The notes: a model not told the origin generated them from the sequence alone. Counted from the stretch's first letter, positions 17,050-25,637 are shown. The stretch is DNA of 64,000 bases from Calditrichaceae bacterium (GCA_013360445.1 JABWBP010000037.1:1-64000), one strand, 5' to 3'. A program made the numbers and translations.

Positions 17050-18225
17050 TCACCGCCCTGCCAGCACCCGGTTCAACCGTTCCAGGGCGATGTTCAGGCG
17101 CCCCGGGGATTCCCCGGCAAAGCAGATGCGGATGTAATCCCCATAATCCTTTCCGAAATCGTTCCCGGGGGCCACGGAAACCCCGGCGTCTAAGCACTGG
17201 TCGATCACTTCCCAGTATTCGCGGCCGTTCAGGCAACCCCGGATGGAGAAAAATGTGAAGTAGGTTCCTTCCGGCGTGTGGTGGGGAACGCGGAGATTCT
17301 GGGTAACCAGGTCGCGCAGCTCCCGGCAATGCTCCACGAACGCCGCGCTCCACTCCCGGCGGGTTTTTACCGGCGCGACCATGAGGTACTGCGCCAGAGG
17401 GGAAGGGCTGTAAAGCTGGTGCACCATCAGTTTATTGAGGTTTTTGAGGACGGGGTGCTCTGCGACCAGGTAACCGAGGCGCAGACCCGCAAACATATAG
17501 ACTTTCGAGAAGGTGAAGACCGATAGGGTCTGCGGAAACATTTCCGGGAAGGCGGCGGCGGAGAGGTGCTCGCGCCCGTCGAAGACCATGCCGTCGTAGG
17601 CTTCGTCGGAGATCAGCCAGAGGCGGTGCTCGCGCGCGAAGTCGCAGATTTGCTGCAACTGCGCCCGGTTCAGCACCTTTCCGCTGGGATTGTTGGGAGT
17701 GTTAAGATAGAGCGCCGCGGTGCGGGGGGAGATGAATTGTTCCAGGTAGCTGAAAATATCCAATTGAGGATTTTCATACAAGCGGGTGTAAAAGGGAACT
17801 TCCACGGGGAGGCCGTCGGCCGCCTTCACCATGCCGAAGAAGAACGGCCAGGCCGGGGTGAGCACCAGCGCCTCTTCCCCCGGATCTAACAATCCCGCCG
17901 CGCTGATGTTCAGGGCGTTGCAGGCCCCCGCGGTGGGCATAATGTGATCGGGACTTACCGGCAGGCGGTTATCCCGGCGGACCTTTTCCGCCAGCGCCGC
18001 GCGCAGCTCTTCCACCCCTAAGGTATTGCCGTAGCGGTTGAAAAAGGGATGTTTTTGCATAAATTCATCCGCCAGCGGCAAAGGGTAAGTGGGCGGCAAA
18101 TAAGAATCCCCGATGTGCAGGCGCACCAGGTCGCCGCCTTTCTGGCGCATTTTGGGGAGAAATTTTTCGAATACCGAGCCGGTCAAACGCTCCAGTCGCG
18201 AGGACAGGTGTGGAAATCGGGGCAT
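17050..18225 (-). CDS. Class I/II PLP-dependent aminotransferase
   Basis: About 391 residues from the ATG at 18225, which has GAGGT 8-9 nt upstream. The fold I aspartate aminotransferase family is clear: YGNTLGVEELRAALAEKVRR near the N-terminus, the PNNPSGKVL loop, LWLISDEAYDGMVFDG with the cofactor-binding Asp and Tyr, and the Schiff-base lysine in FTFSKVYMFAGLRLGY. RICFAGESPGRLNIALERL holds the substrate carboxylate-binding Arg region. Specificity (aspartate, aromatic or another amino acid) cannot be decided from sequence alone. The gene follows the CYTH-RdgB fusion gene with a 46-nt gap on the same strand, so the two are probably co-transcribed. Confidence 0.92.
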   Translation of the reverse strand: MPRFPHLSSRLERLTGSVFEKFLPKMRQKGGDLVRLHIGDSYLPPTYPLPLADEFMQKHPFFNRYGNTLGVEELRAALAEKVRRDNRLPVSPDHIMPTAGACNALNISAAGLLDPGEEALVLTPAWPFFFGMVKAADGLPVEVPFYTRLYENPQLDIFSYLEQFISPRTAALYLNTPNNPSGKVLNRAQLQQICDFAREHRLWLISDEAYDGMVFDGREHLSAAAFPEMFPQTLSVFTFSKVYMFAGLRLGYLVAEHPVLKNLNKLMVHQLYSPSPLAQYLMVAPVKTRREWSAAFVEHCRELRDLVTQNLRVPHHTPEGTYFTFFSIRGCLNGREYWEVIDQCLDAGVSVAPGNDFGKDYGDYIRICFAGESPGRLNIALERLNRVLAGR

Positions 18226-18252
18226 GGGGTTACCTCGGTTTTGCAATAAGGA

Positions 18253-18272
18253 GTGCAAAATTCATTTTGCAC
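18253..18272. repeat. 20-nt hairpin GTGCAAAATTCATTTTGCAC
   Basis: A perfect stem with a TTCA-containing loop fills most of the short gap between the CYTH-RdgB gene and the aminotransferase gene and touches the stop codon of the former. The same 20-nt type with altered stem bases occurs at 2130, 50079 and 50157. If in an operon it might attenuate expression of the downstream aminotransferase; that is inference. Confidence 0.7.
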
Positions 18273-19393
18273 TATAAAATTTTTTCTAAAATTTCCCGCG
18301 CTTTGCGGAAGGCCCGGGCGCGGTGGCTGATGCGGTTTTTGATCTCCTCCCCCAACTCGCCGAAGGTGTGGGCGTAGCCTTCCGGCGCGAACAGGGGATC
18401 GTAGCCGAACCCTTTGCCGCCGCGCGGCTCGCGGATGATGCGCCCGCGCACGATCCCCTCCGCGGTTTCTTCCGCCCCCGGCCCCACAATGGCCGCCGCG
18501 CAGCGAAATTGCGCCCCCCGGCGCTCATCCGGCACGTTTTTCAGCGCCGCTAACAATTTGCGATTGTTGGCGGCGTAATCTTTTTCTGCCCCGGCGTAGC
18601 GGGCGGAATAGATTCCCGGCGCGCCGGCCAGGGCGTCCACCTCCAGGCCGGAATCATCCGCCAGGGCGAACAGGCCGGTGTGGGCAAACGCCGACCGCGC
18701 TTTCAGCAGGGCGTTTTCCGCAAAGGTCTGCCCGGTTTCCTCCGCTTCGGGCAGGCCGGGGAAATCATTCAGGGTGAGAATCTCCACGGGCAGCCCGCGC
18801 AGGATTTGGGATATTTCTAAAAGCTTGTGGGCATTGTGGGTGCCCAGCACGATGCGTTTTTTTGCCCCCGACGCGCGATTTTCTTGGCCCAGGAGCAATT
18901 CCAGGTACCCGCTCGGCCGGGCTTCCCCCAAATACCCGGCCAGAAAAGCCAACAGGGTTTCCAGGTTGGCTTGCGCCTCCGCGGGGCCGGTCTCGCGGGA
19001 AATCACCGACTCGAATTCCACGAACCAGCCCAGTTTTTGGACCTCGTCGATGTGAATCCGCACGTTGCGGTAGAGGTGCAGCTCCCGCCATTTTTCCACC
19101 TCGGCTAAGATTCCCCGCTGCGCTTGCAGCTCTTGCAGGGTCTGCCGGTAATCGGCCAGGGGGGTGAGGGTAAAATCGCTGATGCGCGGCTCGCTGCGAT
19201 CCGGACGGTGATACTCGATCAGACAGGGCGGCTCGCCCTCCTGCACCCGGATTTTCAAGCGTCCTTGCGGAGTTTTGAAATAAATATCCCGCTGCCGCCG
19301 CCGGAATTGGAAGCGAACCTCCGGGAGCGCCTGCAACCGCCGGCGCAGCCGTTGGGGATCGGGAAGGGTATATTTGATTTCGATGTTTTGCAT
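18272..19393 (-). CDS. CYTH domain fused to RdgB/HAM1 non-canonical NTP pyrophosphatase
   Basis: A 373-residue protein. Residues 1-170 are a CYTH (triphosphate tunnel) domain: N-terminal EIKYTLPD in place of the usual ExExK, then RDIYFKTPQGRLKIRV, LIEYHRPD, and WFVEFESVI with the second acidic strand. Residues 178-373 are a complete RdgB/HAM1 inosine/xanthosine triphosphate pyrophosphatase: VLGTHNAHKLLEI, TFAENALLKA, FALADDSGLEVDALAGAPGI, GKGFGYDPLF and SHRARAFRKA. RdgB removes dITP and XTP from the nucleotide pool. Its lengths fit two full domains. I know these as separate proteins, so the fusion is unusual; the CYTH part may hydrolyse another triphosphate such as thiamine triphosphate or a nucleotide. 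The first start codon is adopted; no strong ribosome site is seen. Confidence 0.93.
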   Translation of the reverse strand: MQNIEIKYTLPDPQRLRRRLQALPEVRFQFRRRQRDIYFKTPQGRLKIRVQEGEPPCLIEYHRPDRSEPRISDFTLTPLADYRQTLQELQAQRGILAEVEKWRELHLYRNVRIHIDEVQKLGWFVEFESVISRETGPAEAQANLETLLAFLAGYLGEARPSGYLELLLGQENRASGAKKRIVLGTHNAHKLLEISQILRGLPVEILTLNDFPGLPEAEETGQTFAENALLKARSAFAHTGLFALADDSGLEVDALAGAPGIYSARYAGAEKDYAANNRKLLAALKNVPDERRGAQFRCAAAIVGPGAEETAEGIVRGRIIREPRGGKGFGYDPLFAPEGYAHTFGELGEEIKNRISHRARAFRKAREILEKIL

Positions 19394-19422
19394 TGCCGGT
19401 GTTGGTTTCTGTGGAAATAAAT

Positions 19423-19459
19423 AAAGACCTCAAAGGTTTCAGAAACCTTTGAGGTCTTT
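19423..19459. terminator. 18-bp perfect hairpin AAAGACCTCAAAGGTTTC
   Basis: The left arm 19423-19440 pairs perfectly with 19442-19459 around a single base. An almost identical hairpin sits at 62862-62898. It lies between the 3' end of the secreted protein gene at 19575 and the start of the CYTH-RdgB gene, and may end transcription of the former. A and T runs flank the arms as in bidirectional terminators. Bases 19460-19574 hold only a CCTTTTCCCTTTT-type pyrimidine tract. Confidence 0.65.
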
Positions 19460-19574
19460 GCGGGGGAGTTTACGGGTTGAAGGGGAACTATGCAACTGAA
19501 ATTTGTCACGCCCGCTCCCCAGGAGTCACCTCCTTAATCCTTTCTCCTTTTTCCTTTTCCCTTTTCTTTCCCCC

Positions 19575-20258
19575 TTACCGCCGGATGAAAACCGGCTGCA
19601 CTAACATCTGCCGCCCGCTGCGCAGCTGGCAGAGGTATTTGCCGGGCGGCAGGGGGCGGCGGCGGTCGTCCCGGGTTTCCCAATAAATCTCGTGGATGCC
19701 TTCGCGCAATTTTCCCCGGAAGATGGTTTTTACCGCTTTCCCGGTGGTGGAATAGAGCAGAAGCTCGGCGTCGGCGTGATTGGGCAGGATGAAGCGAACC
19801 AGGGAACCTTCCTTCACGGTCTGGGGATGCAGGGGGAAAAGCTGGAAGGTTGATGCGCCGTAGCGGGAAGTTGGGATATTGACGGTAGAGGGGGCCAGAT
19901 CGACCCACAGGGAGTCCCAGAAAAGATTTTTGAGCCGGTAACCGACCAGGATTTGATATTTTCCCGGGCGCGGGGCGTATAGAACCATTTCCGAGGGGGC
20001 GCCGGTTTCCTGCAAATCCATGATCCGGCCCTGCTCGTCGCGCAACTCTGCGCCGAGGGAAGATTTTTTCATGCCGGGGTCCGGCACAACCCGGATTTTC
20101 AGGTTATCCTGCGTTTTTAACTCGAAAAAGCCCGGCAGCAAGGCGTGGCAGCCGGAACCGGCGCAGCCTGCTTCGGTCGATCTGAAGCCGGAGGGGGTGG
20201 TGAAGCCGCCGATCAAGGCGGCGGCAATAATCGTAGCAGCGATGAGCCTGGCGCGCAT
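19575..20258 (-). CDS. Small secreted protein with CX4CH motif and FlgD/T9SS-like C-terminal domain
   Basis: About 227 residues from the ATG at 20258, chosen for GAGGAG upstream. Residues 1-22 are a signal peptide (LIAATIIAAALIGGF). Just after it comes TEAGCAGSGCHALLPG, a CX4CH motif similar to the cysteine region at the start of secreted choice-of-anchor V proteins and to atypical haem sites. Residues 45-130 look like a beta-sandwich. Residues 150-227 end as a FlgD/T9SS type sorting module: TGKAVKTIFRGKLREGIHEI, then YWETRDDRRRPLPPGKYLC and QPVFIRR. The conserved NPFNP opening of many T9SS domains is missing, so T9SS export is likely but not certain. Haem binding is speculative. Confidence 0.75.
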   Translation of the reverse strand: MRARLIAATIIAAALIGGFTTPSGFRSTEAGCAGSGCHALLPGFFELKTQDNLKIRVVPDPGMKKSSLGAELRDEQGRIMDLQETGAPSEMVLYAPRPGKYQILVGYRLKNLFWDSLWVDLAPSTVNIPTSRYGASTFQLFPLHPQTVKEGSLVRFILPNHADAELLLYSTTGKAVKTIFRGKLREGIHEIYWETRDDRRRPLPPGKYLCQLRSGRQMLVQPVFIRR

Positions 20259-20380
20259 CCAAAACACTCCTCGTCGGTTTTGGGCGCGGTTCTTTCAAAA
20301 AACATACCATTTGCCGCGGGAGCGTTTTTTCACGCCTGGAAGCAGGTAACGGTTTGTTTCCTGTGAAGAATATTTACAAA

Positions 20381-20836
20381 TTACCCCCCTGCCCGATACA
20401 CCCGGATCTCCCGCGCCTCCGGCTCGCCCTCCACGAAATCCAGGAAAATATCATAGCGCCGCTCCGGCAGGTAGGCCGGTATTTTATCCGCCCACTCGAT
20501 CAGGCAGAGATGCTCATTGTAAAAATAGTCCTCCAAGCCTAAGTTCACCAGTTCCGCCTCGTGCTCCAAACGGTAGAAATCGAAGTGGTAAATATAGAGG
20601 TCCCCGGGCGTGTGATACTGGTTGATGAGGGTAAAGGTGGGGCTGGTGGGATTTTCCGCGGTTCCCAGAAAAGCGCAAATTTGCTGGATGAAAAACGTCT
20701 TCCCGCTGCCTAAGTTGCCGTAAAAAGCGACCACGTCGCCGGGTTTCAGGGAGCGGGCAAAGGTGCGGGCCAGGGCGGCGGTTTCCTGCGGGGAATTCAC
20801 CCGCGCGCGGCGGAGCAGTTTTCTCGGTTCAGCCAT
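20381..20836 (-). CDS. tsaE: tRNA threonylcarbamoyladenosine biosynthesis ATPase TsaE
   Basis: A 151-residue protein that supplies the ATPase of the TsaBDE complex, which makes t6A37 in tRNAs reading ANN codons. Walker A FYGNLGSGKTFFIQ is at residues 39-52. SPTFTLINQY is the switch region with the conserved Thr and LYIYHFDFYRLEHEAELVNL the typical HxDxYRL motif. CLIEWADKI carries the conserved EW(A/P)(D/E). The length fits the family. The gene is followed downstream by the small secreted protein gene and lies just downstream of porX on the same strand; tsaE and porX neighbours are also common in Bacteroidota. Confidence 0.95.
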   Translation of the reverse strand: MAEPRKLLRRARVNSPQETAALARTFARSLKPGDVVAFYGNLGSGKTFFIQQICAFLGTAENPTSPTFTLINQYHTPGDLYIYHFDFYRLEHEAELVNLGLEDYFYNEHLCLIEWADKIPAYLPERRYDIFLDFVEGEPEAREIRVYRAGG

Positions 20837-20877
20837 GGGTGTAGTTGTGCGAGCGTCGATGGTTCTGTTATTTGCAA

Positions 20878-21033
20878 AACGTGATGCGTAAAACGTAACA
20901 CGTAAAAGAGTTTACCCTGAGCTTGCCCGTGGTGAGCCTGCCGAACCGTCGAAGGGTATTGCGCAAAAAACAGAATACGAAATACGCATTACGCATCCCC
21001 CCCCCAGTTACGCATTACGTTTTACGTTTTATA
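20878..21033. repeat. GTAA-word inverted repeat with 56-bp core, copy 2
   Basis: Left arm of CGTGATGCGTAAAACG words (20878-20910), then the 56-bp core at 20903-20958 (one mismatch to 3351-3406), then a right arm of ACGCATTACGTTTTACG words (20975-21033). It separates porX from tsaE. Confidence 0.9.
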
Positions 21034-21048
21034 TTTCACCCCCTCCCC

Positions 21049-22608
21049 CTATTTCGGCTGCAGCTTGATCACCGGCAAAATCATTTCTTCCAAAGAAATC
21101 CCCCCGTGCTGGAAGCTGTCGCGGTAGTGCGCCAGGTACTTATGATAATTGGTGGGGTACACGAAGTAAAAATCCTCCTTCGCGACGATGTAATTGATGT
21201 TGAAATTGCGCCGGGGCAGCTTCCCTTCCATGGGATTGTCGATGAAAAAGGCGTGCTTGGCCTCCGCCTTGAGGTTGCGCCCGTACTTGTAGCGCAGGTT
21301 GGTGGAGGTTTCCCGGTCGCCCAGCACTTTGGTGCCGCGCAGGCAGCGAATGCTCCCGTGGTCGCTGGTGACGTAAATGGTGATATCCTTTTCCGCCAAT
21401 TTCTGGAAAATGGTGTAGAGCGAGGAGTGCTCGAACCAGGAGCGGGTGAGGGAGCGGTAGGAGGATTCATCCGGGGCGATCTCCTTGAGAATGGGCAGAT
21501 CCGAGCGGCTGTGCGCCAGGATGTCCACAAAGTTGACCACCACGCTCAGCAGCGGCGAATCTAATTGCGCGGCTAAGTTCTTCTCTAAATTGCGCCCCTC
21601 ATCCACGGTGATGATTTTATTGTAGCGCGGCTCGCTGCGCAGCTTCAGCCCCAACAGGCGCAACTGGTCGTAGAGCAGCTCGTTTTCGTGGCGGTTGCGG
21701 CTGTAATCGTCGTCTTCGCCCTGCGCCCACATTTCCGGGTAGCGTTTCTCTAACTCGCTGGGAAACAGGCCGCTGAAGATGGCGTTGCGGGCAAAGGGGG
21801 TGGCGGTGGGCAAAATGCTGAAGTAGTAATCTTTCTGGATGGTGTAGTAGGGATAAAAATACTTCTCCAGCGCCAGCCACTGGTCTAAACGCATGCAGTC
21901 GATCACGAAAAAGGCCACTTTCTTCCCGGCCTTTAGCTCCGGGTAGAGATATTTTTCCACAATATCCACGGAGAGGGTGGGGCGCTCATTTTTATCGGCG
22001 TTGACCCACTCGAGGTACTTGCGCTCGATGTATTTGCCGAATTCCACGTTGCACTCCCGGCGCTGGTTGTGGATGATCTCCCGCAGCTCTTTATCGCCCA
22101 CCGCGTCCAACTCCACGTCCCAGGTGGAGAGCCGCAGATAAATATCGATCCACTCCTCCGGCTCCAGGGGGGACATCAGTTGCAGGGTGATCTTGTTCAG
22201 CTCCTGGGTGTAGTCGCGGGTGAATTTTTTCTGGGAGATGCCTTTGGATTCTAAGATTTTCTTCGCCGCGCTGAGAATCTGGCTGGGATTGACCGGTTTG
22301 GTGAGGTAATCGTTGATCTGCGCCCCGATGGCGTCTTCCATCAGGCTCTCTTCTTCGTTTTTGGTGATCATAATAACCGGCAGGCCGGGATTGATCTTTT
22401 TGATGTCCACTAAGGCGTTCAGGCCGTCTTTGCCGGGCATCATCTCATCTAACAGCACCAGGTCGAAGTTCTGCTTGCGGATCAAATCCAGCCCGTCTTC
22501 CGCGTTGGTGGCGGTGTCCACGTCGTATCCTTTTTCCCGCAGGAAGAGAATGTGCGGCTGCAAAAATTCAACCTCGTCGTCCACCCATAAAATTTTGGCT
22601 CGATTCAT
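21049..22608 (-). CDS. porX: PorX-type response regulator with PglZ phosphatase domain
   Basis: About 519 residues from the ATG at 22608, chosen because AGGAG lies just upstream. Residues 1-125 are a CheY-like receiver: acidic WVDDEVE, phosphorylation site Asp54 in LVLLDEMMPGKDG, IMITKNEEES, YLTKPVNPSQI. Residues 200-519 are an alkaline-phosphatase-fold PglZ domain: FFVIDCMRLDQW, PTATPFARNAIFSG with the probable nucleophile Thr, VNFVDILAHS and VTSDHGSIRC for metal binding. This is the domain order and length of PorX, the regulator that with PorY and SigP controls T9SS genes in Bacteroidota and can hydrolyse cyclic oligonucleotides. Three probable T9SS cargo genes are in this window. A BREX PglZ is excluded by the receiver and context. 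Confidence 0.93.
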   Translation of the reverse strand: MNRAKILWVDDEVEFLQPHILFLREKGYDVDTATNAEDGLDLIRKQNFDLVLLDEMMPGKDGLNALVDIKKINPGLPVIMITKNEEESLMEDAIGAQINDYLTKPVNPSQILSAAKKILESKGISQKKFTRDYTQELNKITLQLMSPLEPEEWIDIYLRLSTWDVELDAVGDKELREIIHNQRRECNVEFGKYIERKYLEWVNADKNERPTLSVDIVEKYLYPELKAGKKVAFFVIDCMRLDQWLALEKYFYPYYTIQKDYYFSILPTATPFARNAIFSGLFPSELEKRYPEMWAQGEDDDYSRNRHENELLYDQLRLLGLKLRSEPRYNKIITVDEGRNLEKNLAAQLDSPLLSVVVNFVDILAHSRSDLPILKEIAPDESSYRSLTRSWFEHSSLYTIFQKLAEKDITIYVTSDHGSIRCLRGTKVLGDRETSTNLRYKYGRNLKAEAKHAFFIDNPMEGKLPRRNFNINYIVAKEDFYFVYPTNYHKYLAHYRDSFQHGGISLEEMILPVIKLQPK

Positions 22609-22611
22609 GGA

Positions 22612-22838
22612 AACTCCTCTATTAGTAAAGGTCATTCGCACTTTGTGCGTCATTAATTGTCATTTGGCTATGCGCGTCATTTGTTGTCATTGGCCTGCGG
22701 CGCCATTCATGGTCATTTCGCTTCGCTGCCATTAGTGGTCAAATTACTTTCCCACCGCAAATCAGGGCACGCTTAGTAACCTGCCGCTTCTCACTTGCCA
22801 CTTCTCACTTCTAACTTTTCACTTTTCACTTTGCATTG
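22612..22838. repeat. GTCATTTGGC and CACTTTTCACTT word repeats
   Basis: From 22632 to 22740 the plus strand carries about eight degenerate copies of a GTCATT(T/G)xGC word. From 22785 to 22836 it carries CACTTCTCACTTCTAACTT-type words. The AGGAG of porX is at 22610-22616. I see no gene here. Confidence 0.8.
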
Positions 22839-22839
22839 C

Positions 22840-25524
22840 CTACCGTCTTTCCATCCGCGCGTTCAACGCCGCGTCGATTTTGGCGGCGCTCTCCTGCAAG
22901 TGCGCTTCGGTGTAGGCGTCCGTGTTGGCGCTGGCCCGGCGGCGCTCGATTTCCGCTTTTATCTTAACCAAATCCGCCCGCGCCAATGTGACCGCGTCCT
23001 GGGGAACGCCGGCGGGGAATTTAACTACAATTTCGGTCAAAATGTACAAATGAATGCGCTGCAGCTCCCGGCGGAAGCTGCGAATGTTCTCGCCCGCGGG
23101 AATTTCCCGCCAGATCGCCTCGCGCAGCCCCGCGAACATTTCCGCCATGGTAAAGGGGGTTTCGCCGCGTGGGAAGCGGATTTCATTGTCCTGGATGCGG
23201 GTCAGCACCAGGGGATCGTAGAGCCGGAAGAGCGCGGCGGCCTGGAGCAGCTGCACGATGCCGTGAATGGGGTAATCCAGCCGGGAGATGCGGAACACCG
23301 TGCCCTCGAAATCCCAGTAGCGGTCCGTGGCCAGGCGGTTCAATAAATCCGGATCGAAGTCGAACGAATTGGGGGAGAAGAATTTCTCCACTAAGAATTG
23401 CAGCGCCTCGCGCTGTTTCTCCGCTTTTACGATTTCGAAGGGCGGCCTTCCCCCGGGGTCGCCGATGTGGTCGCGGTAATTGTAAATCCCCCCGAGGTAT
23501 TTACCGGCGGTCTGCCCGGCCAGGGCGTATTCTATCAGCCCTTGATTGAAGGCCTGGCGCAGCTTGTTGTAGCGCTCGCCTTCAATGTCGAATTCTTTGG
23601 CGAGGTTCCGCCACAACTCCTGCGCCAAATTCAGGCGCAGGCGGTAATAGCCCAGGGGATCGCTGCCCATGTCCCAGAGGTTGCAGGTGGGGTCGATGGA
23701 GCGGGGCGAGAGGCCGAAAGCGTCCTCGTCGGTGCCGTAGCGCAGTTCCGGCTCCGTCGCCCGGCGGGCGATCCGCTCCAACATCTCCTTTTCGCTGATT
23801 TTGGAATCCGGGTCGTAAGGGGTGTAGGCGTATTCGATGGCCCAGTAATCGTACGGCCCCAGGGTGGTTTGAAAATAATCCCCCTGTTTTTGCCCCGCCG
23901 CGGAGAGGTTGACCGGGTGGTAATCCATCAGCGAGCCGGTCAGCCCGTTCTTTTGGGTAAATTCGCTGTCGTGGAGCTGCGCCAGGTTATGGATGGCGCT
24001 GGCCTTGAAGTTGTGGCGCAGCCCCAGGGTATGGCCGACCTCGTGGGCGACCAGGCTGAGGGTGGCGTCATAGACGTATTTTTGCAGCTCCGCGCTATCC
24101 AACCTGCCGGCGCTGCGCGCGCTGAGCAGGCTGCGCCCGAAGGCGAATTGGTGGGCAAATCCCCGGGCGAAATCGCAGAAAAACGGGAATTCGCTGCCGG
24201 CGCGGGCTTCCGGCAATTCCGGCCCCGGGAAAAAGAGGCTGAAATCGGCGCTCATCCAGGCGGTGGGGGTAACAAACTGCTCGAATTCCTGGAAATAGAA
24301 GCGCAGGTAATCCGCGCTGATGCGAATATCGGCGTCGTAAATCTGCCCGGTGTAGGGATTGGCGCGCGAGGGCCCCACGGCGTAGGCCGCGCCGGGCTGC
24401 ACGATCCAGCGGATGGTATTGTAGCGGGCGTCCGCGGGGTCCCAATCCGCGTCATCGGGCATTTGCCGCACCTCGATCGCCTCTTTGAAACCGATCCGCT
24501 CGAACGCCCCGTTCCACCGCAGCACTCCCTGCCGAACCGCCTCGCGGTACTCCGGCGGGATGGTATTTTCCAGCCAGAACACAATCGGCTGCCGGGGTTT
24601 GGAAAGCTTGAGATTCGGCTCCGATTTCTGCAAGCGCCAGCGGTTGATGTAGCGCTCGTAAGGATCATCGCGCAGCAGGGAGTTGTAATCCTGGTGCATG
24701 GTGTAGAAATGCCCCACCCGGTCATCCGCGGGGCGGGGGCGGTAGTCGCTTTCCGGCAGGGTGGAGAGGCTGAAATGGTAGCGGTGCACCATGCTGCGGG
24801 AATCCGCCAGGGTGAACACCGGCTGGGGCTTGCTGCTCTTGAAGTGCAGGGTCGCCTCGATCTCGGTGTTCTGGGGGAAGGATTTCAGCATCGAAAAGTA
24901 GCTGTTGCTCTTGTCGAAAGAGTAGGAGGTTTTGGAATCCCCGCTCGTCTGCCCCACCATGCCCACGTCCTGCAAAAACAGCTCTTCCGCATCGATCAAC
25001 ACGCTGCCGCGTTCCGGGTGCGGCTCGCTGAGGATTTTGGCGCTCCCCTGGAGGGAATAAGAAACGTCGCGCTGCAACGCTCTGGCGATGGCGGCGTCTT
25101 TATCCGCCCGGAAGCGCAGGTTCTTTTCGATGAACTGCACGTTGTTGCCCACCCGTTTGAAGAAGAAGGGAAACTCCTGCAGCTGCGCCGCGGCGTCGTA
25201 GAGCGAGCCGTCGCCGGATTCCCGGGTCACGTTGCAGAGATAGACGGTCTCGAACTGCCCCGGCGTGATCTCTACGTAAACCTTGCCCTCTTTTTCATTG
25301 CGGTAGAGGGTAAACAGCCCTTCGATGGCCTCGCACTCTTCGATCACCTCCGCGAAAGTTTTGCCTTTGGGTTTTTTCTTCTTCTCCGCGTCATCTTTCG
25401 ATTCCGCTTTTTTCGCAGAATCCTCCGCGGCGAGGGTCACTTCCGGAACCTGGGCAGACAGGCGGGGCAGCGCGCCCAATGCCAGCACGGCGATCAGCAG
25501 GAACAGGTAATTTTGGCGGCGCAT
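22840..25524 (-). CDS. Secreted zinc metalloprotease of the DUF5117/DUF4953 type
   Basis: An 894-residue protein preceded by GAGGAG. Residues 1-25 are a signal peptide (LFLLIAVLALGALPRLSAQ). Residues 60-330 match the beta-rich N-terminal part of this family (DUF5118/5117-like: ETVYLCNVTRESGDGSLYD, then YHFSLSTLPESDYRPRPADD). The catalytic region has HEVGHTLGLRHNFKAS at about residues 495-510, the extended zinc site HExxHxxGxxH of metzincins, and a later SLMDYHPVNL methionine-turn-like segment. It is likely a periplasmic or surface peptidase. Substrate unknown. It lies upstream of porX on the same strand across a repeat gap; co-regulation is not shown. Confidence 0.9.
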   Translation of the reverse strand: MRRQNYLFLLIAVLALGALPRLSAQVPEVTLAAEDSAKKAESKDDAEKKKKPKGKTFAEVIEECEAIEGLFTLYRNEKEGKVYVEITPGQFETVYLCNVTRESGDGSLYDAAAQLQEFPFFFKRVGNNVQFIEKNLRFRADKDAAIARALQRDVSYSLQGSAKILSEPHPERGSVLIDAEELFLQDVGMVGQTSGDSKTSYSFDKSNSYFSMLKSFPQNTEIEATLHFKSSKPQPVFTLADSRSMVHRYHFSLSTLPESDYRPRPADDRVGHFYTMHQDYNSLLRDDPYERYINRWRLQKSEPNLKLSKPRQPIVFWLENTIPPEYREAVRQGVLRWNGAFERIGFKEAIEVRQMPDDADWDPADARYNTIRWIVQPGAAYAVGPSRANPYTGQIYDADIRISADYLRFYFQEFEQFVTPTAWMSADFSLFFPGPELPEARAGSEFPFFCDFARGFAHQFAFGRSLLSARSAGRLDSAELQKYVYDATLSLVAHEVGHTLGLRHNFKASAIHNLAQLHDSEFTQKNGLTGSLMDYHPVNLSAAGQKQGDYFQTTLGPYDYWAIEYAYTPYDPDSKISEKEMLERIARRATEPELRYGTDEDAFGLSPRSIDPTCNLWDMGSDPLGYYRLRLNLAQELWRNLAKEFDIEGERYNKLRQAFNQGLIEYALAGQTAGKYLGGIYNYRDHIGDPGGRPPFEIVKAEKQREALQFLVEKFFSPNSFDFDPDLLNRLATDRYWDFEGTVFRISRLDYPIHGIVQLLQAAALFRLYDPLVLTRIQDNEIRFPRGETPFTMAEMFAGLREAIWREIPAGENIRSFRRELQRIHLYILTEIVVKFPAGVPQDAVTLARADLVKIKAEIERRRASANTDAYTEAHLQESAAKIDAALNARMERR

Positions 25525-25600
25525 GAATTCTCCTCGAAAGTTTAAGGTATAGGGGTATAAGGCGTACTAACACCTGACATATCATAGCATACTGATTCCC

Positions 25601-25637
25601 CAAAAACCCCTTTTACTACCACTTTCCGGGGTTTTTG
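25601..25637. terminator. 10-bp hairpin CAAAAACCCC ... GGGGTTTTTG
   Basis: CAAAAACCCC (25601-25610) pairs with GGGGTTTTTG (25628-25637) across a 17-nt loop, and it looks like a bidirectional intrinsic terminator. It lies between two divergent genes, where a terminator is unexpected, so it may be a relic of an insertion. The rest of 25525-25889 is AT-rich with a run of G at 25645 and shows no gene. Confidence 0.45.

Noticed and set aside
23398-25545. Open frame of 715 codons on the plus strand opposite the metalloprotease gene
   Set aside because: It is the antisense shadow of a GC-rich gene with a clear HEXXH protease, signal peptide and ribosome site; the plus-strand product has no domain and no start signal.
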